A stretch of 64,000 nt of DNA from Halostagnicola sp. A56 (GTDB lineage Archaea > Halobacteriota > Halobacteria > Halobacteriales > Natrialbaceae): contig NZ_JMIP02000014.1 of the NCBI RefSeq assembly GCF_000691505.1, forward strand, positions 113,943 through 177,942, written 5' to 3'. A model generated the notes under the pieces. The model was not told the origin of the DNA, did not search any database, and worked only from the letters and a program-made list of their open reading frames with translations. The translations under genes were made by a program, and so were the position numbers. Below, piece after piece: positions 35,586-44,522 of the stretch; position 1 is the stretch's first letter, and the number at the start of each line of letters is the position of its first letter.

Positions 35586-36119
35586 TCAGGCACCTCCGGC
35601 TGCCGGCTTTTCGGTGATGTAGACCCCGTCCTGGAAGACGCGGGTGTCCTTTCCTTTGACCTTCGTCAGCTGTTCGATGTCAGCCGCGGTCTGTCCGACG
35701 TCCTCTTTGTTGGGACCGACGAGGGTGAGTTGCTCACCGTCGACGGAGACGTCGGTGTCACCGTGGATAGTCGTTCGTCGCTCTGCCTTCTCGCCAAGGA
35801 AGTTCTCGATGACGACCTCGCTGCCTTCGGCGCGGACCTGCATCGGGAAGTGAGAGTAGAAGACTTCCATCTTGTACTCCCAGCCCGCGGTCACGCCGTG
35901 GAAGGCGTTCTGGATGTGGCTCTCGAAGGTGCCAACGGTCGCGTTCGTTTTCGCGTCCTCGTTGTCACTTTCGATGACCACGGTGTCGTCTTCGACCTCG
36001 ACGGTTACGTCGGGATACCAAAGGCGCCGCGTGATGGTGCCTTCCGGACCTTCGACGGTCACGTCGAGATGGTCGACCTCGGCGGTTACTTCGTCGGGAA
36101 TTTCCAGTTCAACTCGCAT
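35586..36119 (-). CDS. rpl6: 50S ribosomal protein L6 (uL6)
   Basis: A 177-residue protein near the factor-binding site. The two uL6 folds are visible (VELEIPDEVTAEVDHLDVTV, TFESHIQNAFHGVTAGWEYK, MEVFYSHFPMQVRAEGSEVV, QTAADIEQLTKVKGKDTRVF, then QDGVYITEKPAA). The start at 36119 (MRVELEIP) is the family start; it lies 2 bases after the rps8 stop. Confidence 0.95.
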   Translation of the reverse strand: MRVELEIPDEVTAEVDHLDVTVEGPEGTITRRLWYPDVTVEVEDDTVVIESDNEDAKTNATVGTFESHIQNAFHGVTAGWEYKMEVFYSHFPMQVRAEGSEVVIENFLGEKAERRTTIHGDTDVSVDGEQLTLVGPNKEDVGQTAADIEQLTKVKGKDTRVFQDGVYITEKPAAGGA

Positions 36120-36121
36120 TG

Positions 36122-36514
36122 TTAGTAGACGTATGCGATCACCTGCCCTCCAATCCCCTTCTCGCGTGCCTCGTAGTGGCTCATGATGCCACTGCTCGTC
36201 GTGACGACGAGCGTCCCGAAGTCTCGAGCCGGGAGGAACCGTTTCTCCCATTTCTCGAATTCATCGGCACCGACGGCATAGCGGGGTTTGACGGGCCCAC
36301 ATTCGTTGATCGCTCCTTTCAGTTCGACTTCGAACGTACCGGCTTTTCCGTCGTCGACGAGATCGAATCCGTCGATGTACCCGCGGTCGTAAAAGACCTC
36401 GAGCACGCTGCCGATTTCGTTCGAGGCGGGCTGTACCTCGTGGCTCAGGTGCCCGACGTCCTCCGCGTTGTCGAGCCCCGAAAGCGCGTTGCTGAGCGGA
36501 TTATTCCCTGTCAT
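36122..36514 (-). CDS. rps8: 30S ribosomal protein S8 (uS8)
   Basis: A 130-residue protein that binds the central domain of 16S rRNA. Start [19 protein letters not shown]; core [20 protein letters not shown]; the conserved C-terminal [20 protein letters not shown] and GGQVIAYVY. The ATG at 36514 overlaps the rps14 stop (ATGA), which fixes the start. Confidence 0.96.
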   Translation of the reverse strand: MTGNNPLSNALSGLDNAEDVGHLSHEVQPASNEIGSVLEVFYDRGYIDGFDLVDDGKAGTFEVELKGAINECGPVKPRYAVGADEFEKWEKRFLPARDFGTLVVTTSSGIMSHYEAREKGIGGQVIAYVY

Positions 36515-36687
36515 CTGTACTTCTTGAATCCCATGTCGCGGGCGATTTCGCGGAAGCACTGCCGGCACAGGTTGATGTCGTACTTGCCGACGAGTCCCTG
36601 CTTTCGACCGCAGCGCTGGCAGGCCTCGATCTGGCCCGTGCGCTTTTCGGCGTGTTCGCCCGTTCGATCGTTTTCACTTTCACTCAT
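36511..36687 (-). CDS. rps14: 30S ribosomal protein S14 (uS14), zinc type
   Basis: A 58-residue zinc-binding uS14. It reads [20 protein letters not shown], with zinc ligands in [12 protein letters not shown] and [12 protein letters not shown], and ends RDMGFKKYR. It overlaps the rpl5 stop by 8 bases (ATGAGTGA) and rps8 by 4. The size, cysteines and position between rpl5 and rps8 leave little doubt. Confidence 0.95.
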   Translation of the reverse strand: MSESENDRTGEHAEKRTGQIEACQRCGRKQGLVGKYDINLCRQCFREIARDMGFKKYR

Positions 36688-37219
36688 CTGTGGACTCCTC
36701 CACGTCGACGTCGAAACTGCCCTCGAGGTACGCGATCGCGTCCTCGGGTGTCAGTCGATGTCGCGATGGAATCTGTTGGGTCGCTTTGTCGCGTTTCGAG
36801 ACGCGGTATCCCGGTCGGACCAGGTTGACGGTCACGTCAAGCCCGTAGATCCCGATACTCGGGTCGTACTCCTGACTCGGGAAGTCGGTGTGTTCCTCGA
36901 CACCGAAACTGAAGTTCCCCGTGTCGTCGAACTGGTTCGCCGAGAGGTCGGCAAGAGCCAGGGCCGTCTCGAGGAATTCGTTCGCGTCGTCGTCACGGAG
37001 CGTGACTTTGGTACCGATCGGCTCTCCCTCGCGGATTCCGAACTCGGGTTCGGTCCGTTTGGCCTGCGTTCGAACGCTTTGCTGGCCGGTGACTTCCTCG
37101 ATGATGTCTTCGGCTTTCCCCAGGTCGCGGCCACCGCGGCCGACGCCCATGTGGACGACGACCTTTTCGACGCGCGGTTGGCGCATCTCGTGGAACTCGG
37201 CGTCGCTCGCTTCGCTCAT
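36680..37219 (-). CDS. rpl5: 50S ribosomal protein L5 (uL5)
   Basis: A 179-residue 5S-rRNA-binding protein. Core segments [56 protein letters not shown] and [40 protein letters not shown]. An acidic tail closes the protein. It overlaps rps4e by ATGA. Confidence 0.96.
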   Translation of the reverse strand: MSEASDAEFHEMRQPRVEKVVVHMGVGRGGRDLGKAEDIIEEVTGQQSVRTQAKRTEPEFGIREGEPIGTKVTLRDDDANEFLETALALADLSANQFDDTGNFSFGVEEHTDFPSQEYDPSIGIYGLDVTVNLVRPGYRVSKRDKATQQIPSRHRLTPEDAIAYLEGSFDVDVEESTDE

Positions 37220-37959
37220 TCGTCATCACCCGCGCTCGCGGTTGCACCGCTCGCGTCACTCGACGACGCGTCGTCGCCCGTAAACTTCTCGTCGATGACG
37301 AAGACGTACTCCTCGACGGTCTCGAACAGTTCGTCGTCGGTCTCGACAGTCACGATGTTGGATCCGCTTCCTTTCGTGACTTCGATGTTCTCGATCGTAC
37401 CGATCTTGCCGGCGTGGTTGCCGCGAACGGCCGTCACGAGTTCGCCCTCTTCGTACGGGAAGTGCGCGACGACCGATTTGTCGTCGTTGTCGATGACAAG
37501 CGAGTCTTTCGCGCTGTACTCGTCGTCGACAATAACGTTCGTTCCGTCGTGCAGCGTCAACTGGGTGTTCCCACCCGTGACCTGTTGTTTGTTTTCGATC
37601 TTGCCGAGGCGGCTATCGGCCGCGTCGGCGTCGATCGGGGTCAGCGCGAGTCGACCGCCCTCATCGGGGAAGATTCGATAGTACTCCTCGAGGTCCGGGA
37701 ACGCGACGATGTCGAACATGCCGATCGGGCGCTGTTCGTCGTTGATCGCGTCGCCGTTGACGAGGATCGAGTCCTCCGAGAGCGCGTAGCGCGCTTCTTT
37801 CTTCGAGTCGACGTAGCCGAGAACGTCCCGCAGGAGAACGACCAGCGGAACGCCCGCTTCACCGTGCGGGCCGGCGCCGGCCTTGACGGTGAACGTCTCG
37901 GTCTTGCGCTCGACGGGCCAGGATTTCGGTACCGAGAGTCGTTTCTGATGGTTGCTCAT
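37216..37959 (-). CDS. rps4e: 30S ribosomal protein S4e (eS4)
   Basis: A 247-residue archaeal/eukaryotic protein. It starts [20 protein letters not shown] and contains the S4-like RNA-binding part ([20 protein letters not shown]), a central domain ([20 protein letters not shown]) and a KOW-like domain ([20 protein letters not shown]). The end is a low-complexity acidic/Ser tail. Confidence 0.96.
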   Translation of the reverse strand: MSNHQKRLSVPKSWPVERKTETFTVKAGAGPHGEAGVPLVVLLRDVLGYVDSKKEARYALSEDSILVNGDAINDEQRPIGMFDIVAFPDLEEYYRIFPDEGGRLALTPIDADAADSRLGKIENKQQVTGGNTQLTLHDGTNVIVDDEYSAKDSLVIDNDDKSVVAHFPYEEGELVTAVRGNHAGKIGTIENIEVTKGSGSNIVTVETDDELFETVEEYVFVIDEKFTGDDASSSDASGATASAGDDE

Positions 37960-38312
37960 GCAGTCTCACCTTCCAGGCGCGCCTCGCGTCGGTCGTCCTC
38001 GAGATCGAGTTCGGTGATGCGAACGTTCGAGGACTCGAGCGGCCGCGGCACTTCCTCGCCGTCTGCCGTCTCGATCGTCACGTCCTCGACGTGGATCACC
38101 TGCTCGGTGAGGTCGACACGCAGCACTTCACCCTCCTCTCCGGCGTGATCGCCGCGCATGACTTCGACCGTGTCGCCCGCGTTGACGCGGGTTCGACGCG
38201 TGTCGTACTCGTCGCGAAGATCGTCCGAAAGGGTGGCGTGAAGCTGCTTCTGTCGCTGGTGAAGCGGGGCACGCGCAGTTTCGTTTCGTTGTTTGTGTGG
38301 TTGTTTGCTCAT
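37956..38312 (-). CDS. rpl24: 50S ribosomal protein L24 (uL24)
   Basis: A 118-residue assembly initiator protein with a basic N terminus ([20 protein letters not shown]), the KOW motif ([20 protein letters not shown]) and an acidic C-terminal end. It overlaps rps4e by ATGA. Confidence 0.95.
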   Translation of the reverse strand: MSKQPHKQRNETARAPLHQRQKQLHATLSDDLRDEYDTRRTRVNAGDTVEVMRGDHAGEEGEVLRVDLTEQVIHVEDVTIETADGEEVPRPLESSNVRITELDLEDDRREARLEGETA

Positions 38313-38315
38313 TGT

Positions 38316-38713
38316 CTATACGATCATCGTTGCCGTGCTGGCGATTGCTCCGAAGCGCTCTGCGACTTCGCGGGCGATCGGGCCCTTGATTTCCGTGCCG
38401 CGGGGCTCTTCGTTCTCGTCGATGATGACCGCCGCGTTGTCCTCGAACTTCAGTCGCGTGCCGTCGGGCCGGCGGATCGACTTCCGCTGGCGAACGACGA
38501 CGGCCTCGAGGACCTGTCGGCGCATCTCGGGGGTACCCTTCGTGACCGAGACGGTCACTTTGTCACCGATTCCCGCCTTCGGCTGGCGGCTCTTGGTGCG
38601 TGGTAGCCCGAAACGCTGATGATCTTGAGTTCCCGCGCGCCGGTGTTGTCGGCACACGTGACCAGCGACCCCTTCTTGAGTCCCTGGGTGACGTCGGCTT
38701 TCATCGCCTCCAT
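38316..38713 (-). CDS. rpl14: 50S ribosomal protein L14 (uL14), frameshifted in this sequence at ~38599
   Basis: About 132 residues expected. From the ATG at 38713 the start reads [20 protein letters not shown], then [18 protein letters not shown], and the frame then breaks. One base later the neighbouring frame carries [20 protein letters not shown] and [20 protein letters not shown] to the stop. Adding one G near 38599 (CACGC read as CACGGC) restores [13 protein letters not shown] and a 399-base gene. The start and the rps17 stop share one base. uL14 is essential, so the break is most likely a sequence error. Confidence 0.9.
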
Positions 38714-39162
38714 CACTGATCACCGTCGGTTTCGTCTTCGTCCGCGTCCGTGGCGACGTCCTCGGCCGAGAGTTCCCGTTCCGGTTCGCTCTGACGGGTC
38801 AACTCGGCGAGGTCCTCGGCGGTCGCTTCTTCGGTTACTTCGACGACCACGTGCGATTTCGTCTTCGACAGTGGTCGGGTCTCTGCGATCTTGACCGTGT
38901 CACCGACCGAGAGCGGCTCGAGCACGCCCGGCACGTGTGCCGGAATGCGCGAGCGACGTTTCATCTGACGGTCGTACTTCGGAACCGTCACGTCGTACTC
39001 TCGCTCGACGACTACGGACTTGTCCATGTCCGTCGAGACGACCGTTCCCTCGAGGATCTGTCCTCGAACGGAAAGCTCGCCGTAGAACGGACACTTCTCG
39101 TAGTCGTACTCCTCCGGGTTTTCTGGTTCCGGAGGCGTTGTTACGTCTAGTCCTATTGCCAT
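38713..39162 (-). CDS. rps17: 30S ribosomal protein S17 (uS17)
   Basis: A 149-residue protein. Core: [60 protein letters not shown] and [20 protein letters not shown]. The last ~35 residues form an acidic tail not found in bacterial S17. It overlaps rnp1 by 10 bases. Confidence 0.95.
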   Translation of the reverse strand: MAIGLDVTTPPEPENPEEYDYEKCPFYGELSVRGQILEGTVVSTDMDKSVVVEREYDVTVPKYDRQMKRRSRIPAHVPGVLEPLSVGDTVKIAETRPLSKTKSHVVVEVTEEATAEDLAELTRQSEPERELSAEDVATDADEDETDGDQ

Positions 39163-39653
39163 GGTGAATCACCTGACGTTTCTGTTCGTCGGGCAGGTCG
39201 TGAGAGCAGCCGCGATCCATCGACCGTAACGTAGGCTACGCCCTCGCCAGCGTCGTTGCGGCCGTCCCGCGAGGGGGCGGCGCGACGACAGCTAACGGTA
39301 GATCCGTCAGCTCGGTCCTCGTCGGAAGACGAGGGTTGAGTGTCGGCCAGTTTGGACGCAGTCCCCGAGGACTTCTCGTCCCCGGCGGCTTCATCTGTGA
39401 TCGCGAACTCGAACACCGTGCCCGATTTCGGCACCATCACCACTCGAGACGCTCCGTCCTCACGCTCGACTGTCGAACAGTCTCGCCAGCGTTCCGCCTC
39501 AGGCGGAACGCAGACCTCGATCGAGAGCGTCTTCATCGTCTCGACGACGACGCGGCCCTCGAGGCCCTCCCGTCCCTCGTCGTCGCTCTCGACGACGCGG
39601 ACCGGAAGTCCGTTGAGTTCGTGTCGTGGGAGTGTCTCTGGTGTGAGTGCCAT
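39153..39653 (-). CDS. rnp1: RNase P protein component 1 (Rpp29/Pop4-type) with two insertions
   Basis: Protein subunit of ribonuclease P, which makes tRNA 5' ends. The family start is MALTPETLPRHELNGLPVRV, and the end is the conserved GVAYVTVDGSRLLSRPARRT. At 166 residues it is longer than I expect. The extra length lies in two places: about 20 residues between LSIEV and VVMVPKSG (containing two Cys), and about 45 residues of Ser/Asp/Arg-rich sequence after FEFAITDE. Both insertions are in frame and the gene overlaps rps17. The start at 39653 is 10 bases after the rpl29 stop; the longer frame upstream is not Rnp1-like. Confidence 0.88.
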   Translation of the reverse strand: MALTPETLPRHELNGLPVRVVESDDEGREGLEGRVVVETMKTLSIEVCVPPEAERWRDCSTVEREDGASRVVMVPKSGTVFEFAITDEAAGDEKSSGTASKLADTQPSSSDEDRADGSTVSCRRAAPSRDGRNDAGEGVAYVTVDGSRLLSRPARRTETSGDSPWQ

Positions 39654-39663
39654 CGTTCTTTCG

Positions 39664-39921
39664 TTATTCGTCTGTGTCGGCCGCGGCTTCATCGCTACCG
39701 CTCGAAGACGCATCGTCCTCGAAGTCGCCTTCTTCCTGCTGGACCGTCTTGATCCGCGCGATGGTGCGGCTCAGTTCGCCGATGCGACCCGGATTCTCCG
39801 GCGCACCGCCGGCCGCGAGGACGGACTTCTGGTTGAGCAACTCGGTCTCGAGTTCCTCGAGTTCCGCCGCTCGTTCTGCGGCCGTCATGTCACGAACCTC
39901 TGCGACGTGGAGGATCGCCAT
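39664..39921 (-). CDS. rpl29: 50S ribosomal protein L29 (uL29)
   Basis: An 85-residue protein near the exit tunnel. The helical core is [50 protein letters not shown]; it ends in an acidic Ser/Asp tail of about 20 residues. The start shares one base with the rps3 stop (TGATG). Confidence 0.94.
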   Translation of the reverse strand: MAILHVAEVRDMTAAERAAELEELETELLNQKSVLAAGGAPENPGRIGELSRTIARIKTVQQEEGDFEDDASSSGSDEAAADTDE

Positions 39922-40859
39922 CAGGAATCACCCTCCTCGGCGTCCTCGTCATCCGCCGCTTCCATCTCGTCTAAGAGCTCCTCGGCTTCGGCTTCGACAT
40001 CTTCCTCGAGTTCGTCGAGGTCTTCCTCGACATCCTCGGCGGAATCGCCGGCCTCTGCGTCGGTCTCCTCGGATTCGACTTCTTCTTCGATGACCTCCTC
40101 GACGACTTCCTCGTCGAGGTCAGACTCGTCCGCGTCGGCTTCTGGCGCAGCATCCTCGTCCTCGTCAGCTTCCGCAGCCTCGTCTGCCTCGGGCTCTCCC
40201 TCGAGCAGTTCTTCGACGCCTTCGTTCGCTTCGACGGCATCGGGAACGACCTCTTCGGGATCCATATCGTCGTGGATCTGGAAGTCGTCGGGGAGTTCGG
40301 CTCCCGGCGGGATGATCTTGACATCAACGCCAATGGTGCCGAGTTTCATGACCGCGACGCCTTGGCCGTGGTCGACGACCTCTTCGGCGGGTTCGCCGTT
40401 GTGTTTGATGTAGCCGCGGTTGAACTTCTCGACGCGCGAGCGTGCGCCCGTCACCTTTCCAGAGAGGACGATCTCGGCACCGAGCGCACCGGCTTCCATG
40501 ATCCGGTCGATCGTCGTGTGACCGGCCTTGCGGAAGTACCAGCCGCGCTCGAGTGCGTTCGAGAGTCGGTCGGCGACGATTCGGGCGTTCAGATCGGGTT
40601 CTTCGACCTCCTGAACGTCGATCTGCGGATCCTCGAGGTTGAATCGGTCCTCGAGGGCCGTCGTCACCTTCCGAATGTTCTCGCCGCCTTTGCCGATGAC
40701 CATCCCAGGTTTCTCCGCTTTGAGAACGATCTGGGTTCCCATCGGCGTCTTGGCGACGTCCATGCCACCGTAGCCCGCACGACCAAGTTCTTCTTCGAAG
40801 AACTCGTCGATCTGCGATCGCTGTAGGCCGTTTTCGATGAATTGGTGTTCGTCTGCCAT
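39921..40859 (-). CDS. rps3: 30S ribosomal protein S3 (uS3) with ~110-residue acidic tail
   Basis: A 312-residue protein of which residues 1-200 are a normal archaeal uS3: a KH domain ([37 protein letters not shown]) and the C-terminal domain ([40 protein letters not shown]). Residues about 205-312 are almost only Glu, Asp, Ala and Val, with no hydrophobic core. Acidic tails occur on haloarchaeal uS3 proteins, though I cannot compare the length here. The upstream rpl22 stop directly abuts the start. Confidence 0.95.
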   Translation of the reverse strand: MADEHQFIENGLQRSQIDEFFEEELGRAGYGGMDVAKTPMGTQIVLKAEKPGMVIGKGGENIRKVTTALEDRFNLEDPQIDVQEVEEPDLNARIVADRLSNALERGWYFRKAGHTTIDRIMEAGALGAEIVLSGKVTGARSRVEKFNRGYIKHNGEPAEEVVDHGQGVAVMKLGTIGVDVKIIPPGAELPDDFQIHDDMDPEEVVPDAVEANEGVEELLEGEPEADEAAEADEDEDAAPEADADESDLDEEVVEEVIEEEVESEETDAEAGDSAEDVEEDLDELEEDVEAEAEELLDEMEAADDEDAEEGDS

Positions 40860-41342
40860 TTAGTTCTCACCTCCCTCGTCGGCGGCGTCTGCCGATTCGA
40901 CGACGATTTCGACGTCGACTTGCGGCGTGTTCCACGACGAGGCCCGTCCCATCGCTCGCGGCTTCCGGCCGACGGATTCGCCGACCTTGTGGGCGGCGAC
41001 GTGGACGATCTCCATCGCTTCCCCGTCGAACCCCTGGTGTTCCGCGTTCGCGGTGACGTTCTCTAAGAGGTCGAGGAATTCTTCGCTTACCTTCTCCGGG
41101 TAGCGGCCAGCGTCCCAGCCGTCGATGTCCGATCGGTGTCCGACGCCGCTGTTGTGCGAACGGAACGGGACCGACTGGTTCTCGTCGATGACATCCTGCA
41201 GGTACGCCTGTGCGTCCCCAACGGTTCGACCCTTGAGTTCGCGTGCGACCTCTTTACTGTGCTTGTGGCTCATGTGACGCTCCCGGAGCATCGCCTTCGC
41301 GGTGGAATCCGGGTCGGCGTCGACTGAGTAGTTGATTCCCAT
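40860..41342 (-). CDS. rpl22: 50S ribosomal protein L22 (uL22)
   Basis: A 160-residue tunnel protein. Start GINYSVDADPDSTAKAMLRE; core SHKHSKEVARELKGRTVGDA, ENVTANAEHQGFDGEAMEIV and HVAAHKVGESVGRKPRAMGR, whose loop lines the exit tunnel. It lies 7 bases after rps19. Confidence 0.95.
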   Translation of the reverse strand: MGINYSVDADPDSTAKAMLRERHMSHKHSKEVARELKGRTVGDAQAYLQDVIDENQSVPFRSHNSGVGHRSDIDGWDAGRYPEKVSEEFLDLLENVTANAEHQGFDGEAMEIVHVAAHKVGESVGRKPRAMGRASSWNTPQVDVEIVVESADAADEGGEN

Positions 41343-41349
41343 GCGTTGA

Positions 41350-41772
41350 TCACTTCAGTGGGACGAACTTCGACGAGCGAGTCGCACCGATGCCGGCCTG
41401 TCCGTGTTCGACGGACGTCCGGGTCAACTGGAACTCGCCGAGATAGTGACCGATCATCTCGGGTTCGACTCGCACGCGCTCGAAGGACTGGCCGTTGTAC
41501 ACGGCAAACGTGAGCCCGACGAACTCCGGGAGGATCGGCATGTTCCGGAGGTGCGTACGGATCGGCGCGTTCGCTGTCGTCTCCTCGTCTTTCCCGCGGG
41601 CCTTCTCGAGCAGTTTCTCCTGCTCGACCGAAAGGCCGCGTTCGATACTTCGCCGCTTGCGAGCGGGTAGCAGTTCCACGACATCATCGAGGTCCATCTC
41701 CTGCAGTTCCTCGAGCGTGTGGCCGCGGTAGGTGAACTCACCTTCACGGCCGGTTCGGTAGTCAGAACTCAT
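41350..41772 (-). CDS. rps19: 30S ribosomal protein S19 (uS19)
   Basis: A 140-residue archaeal-type uS19. The N-terminal part ([40 protein letters not shown]) and the conserved core [40 protein letters not shown] and [20 protein letters not shown] are intact. It overlaps rpl2 (ATGA). Confidence 0.96.
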   Translation of the reverse strand: MSSDYRTGREGEFTYRGHTLEELQEMDLDDVVELLPARKRRSIERGLSVEQEKLLEKARGKDEETTANAPIRTHLRNMPILPEFVGLTFAVYNGQSFERVRVEPEMIGHYLGEFQLTRTSVEHGQAGIGATRSSKFVPLK

Positions 41773-42490
41773 TTGTCACCACCTCGGCCGGTTCGGCGCG
41801 AGGAAATGTCGCCCACCTTCCGTCCCGGCGGTGCGTCCCGCGAGACGGACTTGGGCTTGCCGGGGTGCTGGCGGCCACCGCCACCGAAGGGGTGGTCGAT
41901 CGCGTTCATCGCAACACCGCGGACGCGAGGCCACTTGGTGCCTCGCGCTTTCATCTTGTGGTATTTGTTCCCTGCCTTGACGAACGGCTTCTCCGTTCGA
42001 CCGCCACCGGCGACGACGCCGATGGTCGCACGACACTGCGGGTCGAGGCGCTTGACCTCGCCGCTTGGAAGCTGTACGACCGCCGCGTCGCGGTCGTGCG
42101 TGATCAGGTCTGCGTTGACCCCAGAGGAGCGGGCGAACTTGCCGCCGTCGCCTGATTGGCCTCGACGTTACAGATCGGGACTCCCTCGGGGATCTCCGCC
42201 AGCGGGAGCGTGTTCCCGGGCTTGATCTCCGCGGAGATGCCGACCTGAATCTCGTCGCCGACCGTCACGCCCTCCGGCGCGAGGATGAGTCGCTGATCGC
42301 CGTCTTCGAACTCGACAGCGACGACCGGCGCGGAGCGGGCTGGATCGTGTTCGACGTCGACGACCGTCCCACGAACGACGTCGCTGTCCTCGGGCTTTTT
42401 GTGCTCGAGCTTTGCCTTGTACCGGTGTGAGGGAGCGCGGAACGTCGGCGTCCCGCGTCCGCGTCGTTGTCCGAGAATTCGTCGTCCCAT
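41769..42490 (-). CDS. rpl2: 50S ribosomal protein L2 (uL2), frameshifted in this sequence at ~42154
   Basis: About 240 residues expected at the peptidyl-transferase centre. The first part reads [20 protein letters not shown] to [13 protein letters not shown] and then loses similarity. The neighbouring frame continues with [20 protein letters not shown], then [40 protein letters not shown] and [20 protein letters not shown] to the stop at 41769, overlapping rps19. Adding one C near 42154 (AATCAGG read as AATCCAGG) restores a 723-base frame. The gene is essential, so I treat the break as a sequence error. Confidence 0.9.
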
Positions 42491-42492
42491 TC

Positions 42493-42747
42493 TCAGAACA
42501 CCCCGATTCGCGAGGCGACTTCCTGTGCGTCGTCGTCCTCGGAGAGTTTGACGATTGCTTTCTTGGTTCCGTTCATCGTTATCTGCGTGTTGACGTCGGT
42601 GACGCCGACGTCGAAGCGCTCCTCGACGACGTCTTCGATCTCCGGTTTGGTGGCGTCGACGTTGACGACGAACTGGAGCTTGTTCTCGAAGTCCATGTCG
42701 TTCATCGCCTTCTCGGTGACGAGCGGGTAGTCGATGATCGATTTCAT
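42493..42747 (-). CDS. rpl23: 50S ribosomal protein L23 (uL23)
   Basis: An 84-residue protein at the tunnel exit, where SRP and the translocon dock. It reads IDYPLVTEKAMNDMDFENKL, QFVVNVDATKPEIEDVVEER, FDVGVTDVNTQITMNGTKKA. It overlaps rpl4 (ATGA). Confidence 0.95.
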   Translation of the reverse strand: MKSIIDYPLVTEKAMNDMDFENKLQFVVNVDATKPEIEDVVEERFDVGVTDVNTQITMNGTKKAIVKLSEDDDAQEVASRIGVF

Positions 42748-43496
42748 CGGTCTGCCACCTCCTCGAGTGCGCTTTCGGTCCAGACCGTCAGTCGGCCTGG
42801 CTGGGTGCCCGGCGCGAGGTCCTCCGCGTTGACTTCGGCGGCGGTTGCGACGTCGGCACCAGCGAGGTTGCGAGCGGCCCGCGACGGACCGGTCTCGCTC
42901 GAGGTGACGAAGAGGATCGATTTCGGCGTGTCGTACTTGCGGCCACGGGTCGTCCCGCGTCCGGATCGGACGTTTCGACCCTCGTCGGCGCGCTCGATGT
43001 CGGCGTCGATGCCGACTTCCTCGAGGAAGGAGACGATCTCCTTCGTCTTGACGAGGTCCTCGAACTCGTCGCTGACGACCAGCGGGAGTTCGGCGTCGTC
43101 GTCGAACTGGTGGCCGCGCTCGGCCACGAGTTCGGCGTCGGTCGTCGCAGCGATCGCGCTGCGGACGGCCAGTTTCTTCTCTTTCGTGTTGATCGATTCA
43201 GTCTGGTCTTTTTCGGCTTTCGGCGGGTGTGCCTTTCGTCCCGAGACAGCCTGTGGAACGCGTCGAGCGCGTCCGTTCTCTCGCGGAACGTGGGCCATGC
43301 CGCGGCCACTACCGAACGATTCGGCGGGCGTGCGCATGCCCGCGAACTCGTCGGCGCCGTAGTCCTGTTTTCGGTTGGCCTGTGACGTGCGGACGGCACG
43401 GGCGATCAGGTCCGGGCGGAACTGCGTATCGAAGACCGCCGGGAGCTCGATTTCCCCTGCGTCTGCACCGTCCAGGTCGCGTACTGTTGCCTGCAT
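42744..43496 (-). CDS. rpl4: 50S ribosomal protein L4 (uL4)
   Basis: A 250-residue archaeal-type uL4. Start MQATVRDLDGADAGEIELPA; the tunnel loop SFGSGRGMAHVPRENGRARR, VPQAVSGRKAHPPKAEKDQT, the conserved KKLAVRSAIAATTDAELVAE and the SILFVTSSETGPSRAARNLA segment are all present. 3 bases after rpl3. Confidence 0.95.
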   Translation of the reverse strand: MQATVRDLDGADAGEIELPAVFDTQFRPDLIARAVRTSQANRKQDYGADEFAGMRTPAESFGSGRGMAHVPRENGRARRVPQAVSGRKAHPPKAEKDQTESINTKEKKLAVRSAIAATTDAELVAERGHQFDDDAELPLVVSDEFEDLVKTKEIVSFLEEVGIDADIERADEGRNVRSGRGTTRGRKYDTPKSILFVTSSETGPSRAARNLAGADVATAAEVNAEDLAPGTQPGRLTVWTESALEEVADR

Positions 43497-43499
43497 GGG

Positions 43500-44518
43500 T
43501 TATCCCTGGTTTGATGCGGTGGAGACGTACCGAACCTCGGGATCGAGGCGCGGCTGGTCTCCGGGTCGGATCGCCGGGCGGAAGCGTACGAGACGCTTGT
43601 TCGGCCCGGGGAGCGAGCCCTTGATCAGCGCGTGTGGTCCGTCGACTTCGCCGTAGTTGACGAAGCCGCCGTCGACCGTCGCGTCTGCGCCGTCGCCGAT
43701 GTCGACGAGGCGCTTGTTCAGTTCGGTTCGCTGGTGGTAGCCCGTCTGTCCCTGCTGTGGAACCGTCGAGCGAACGCGGCTCGGGTTCCACGGACCGAGG
43801 TTACCGATGCGGCGACGCCATCCCTGCCGGGCGTGTTTGCCCTTTCGCTTCTGGACGCCCCAGCGTTTGACAGGACCTGCGTCCCTTTCCCTTTCGTGAC
43901 GCCGCTTGCGTCGACGTACTCGCCGGCACGGAAGACGTCGTTCAGGACGTGCTCGCCGCCGTCGGCGACCAGTTCGAGTGCGAACTCGAGACGTTCCTCG
44001 ACGGAACCGCCGCCGACGCGCGTCTCCATGACGTCCGGCTTCTTCTTCGGGACCGACTGCACGGAACCGGGTACTGTGTGGGTGATGACGCGAACGTCGT
44101 CGACGCGGCCCTGCTCGAACAGGTCGCGCACGTCGGCTTCGGCAGCCTCGACGTCGTAGTCATCTCCGGGAAGGTCCAGAACGCGATCGAGATCGTCGTC
44201 GAACTCGTCGGTCCAGACCTCGGTTATCGGCTTGATACCATACGGTGTGTCTTCGTACGCACGCAGAGCGACGGCGCGCATCGGCGGCGTCTCCACGATG
44301 GTGACGGGAACGGTCGTCTCCATTCCCTCGGTCGTCGAGTTAGCGGCGTCGTCGACCATTACCACGTGGGTCATGCCGGCCTTGTAGCCCGCGAAGCCCT
44401 GGAGCGTTGGCTGTCCATCGTCGTCCGGCCACGAGTTGAATCGTGGGACCTCGCTGGTCGCACGCTGTCGTGGACCGAACCCGAGTGAGCCTTTGCGTGG
44501 TGCGTTTGGTTGTGGCAT
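43500..44518 (-). CDS. rpl3: 50S ribosomal protein L3 (uL3), frameshifted in this sequence at ~43877
   Basis: About 339 residues expected. From the start ([20 protein letters not shown]) the frame is normal to [17 protein letters not shown] and then departs. The neighbouring frame continues [60 protein letters not shown] and ends SNQG at 43500. Adding one G near 43877 (CAGGTCC read as CAGGGTCC) gives a 1020-base gene. The conserved W-loop region that reaches the peptidyl-transferase centre lies just after the break. Essential gene, so most likely a sequence error. Confidence 0.9.
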
Positions 44519-44522
44519 TCTA

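Noticed and set aside
34797-37681. Long + strand open frames (about 440 and 520 codons) antisense to the ribosomal genes
   Set aside because: They are antisense shadows of rpl32e, rpl6, rpl5 and rps4e, which are unmistakable on the other strand; their translations match no protein pattern.
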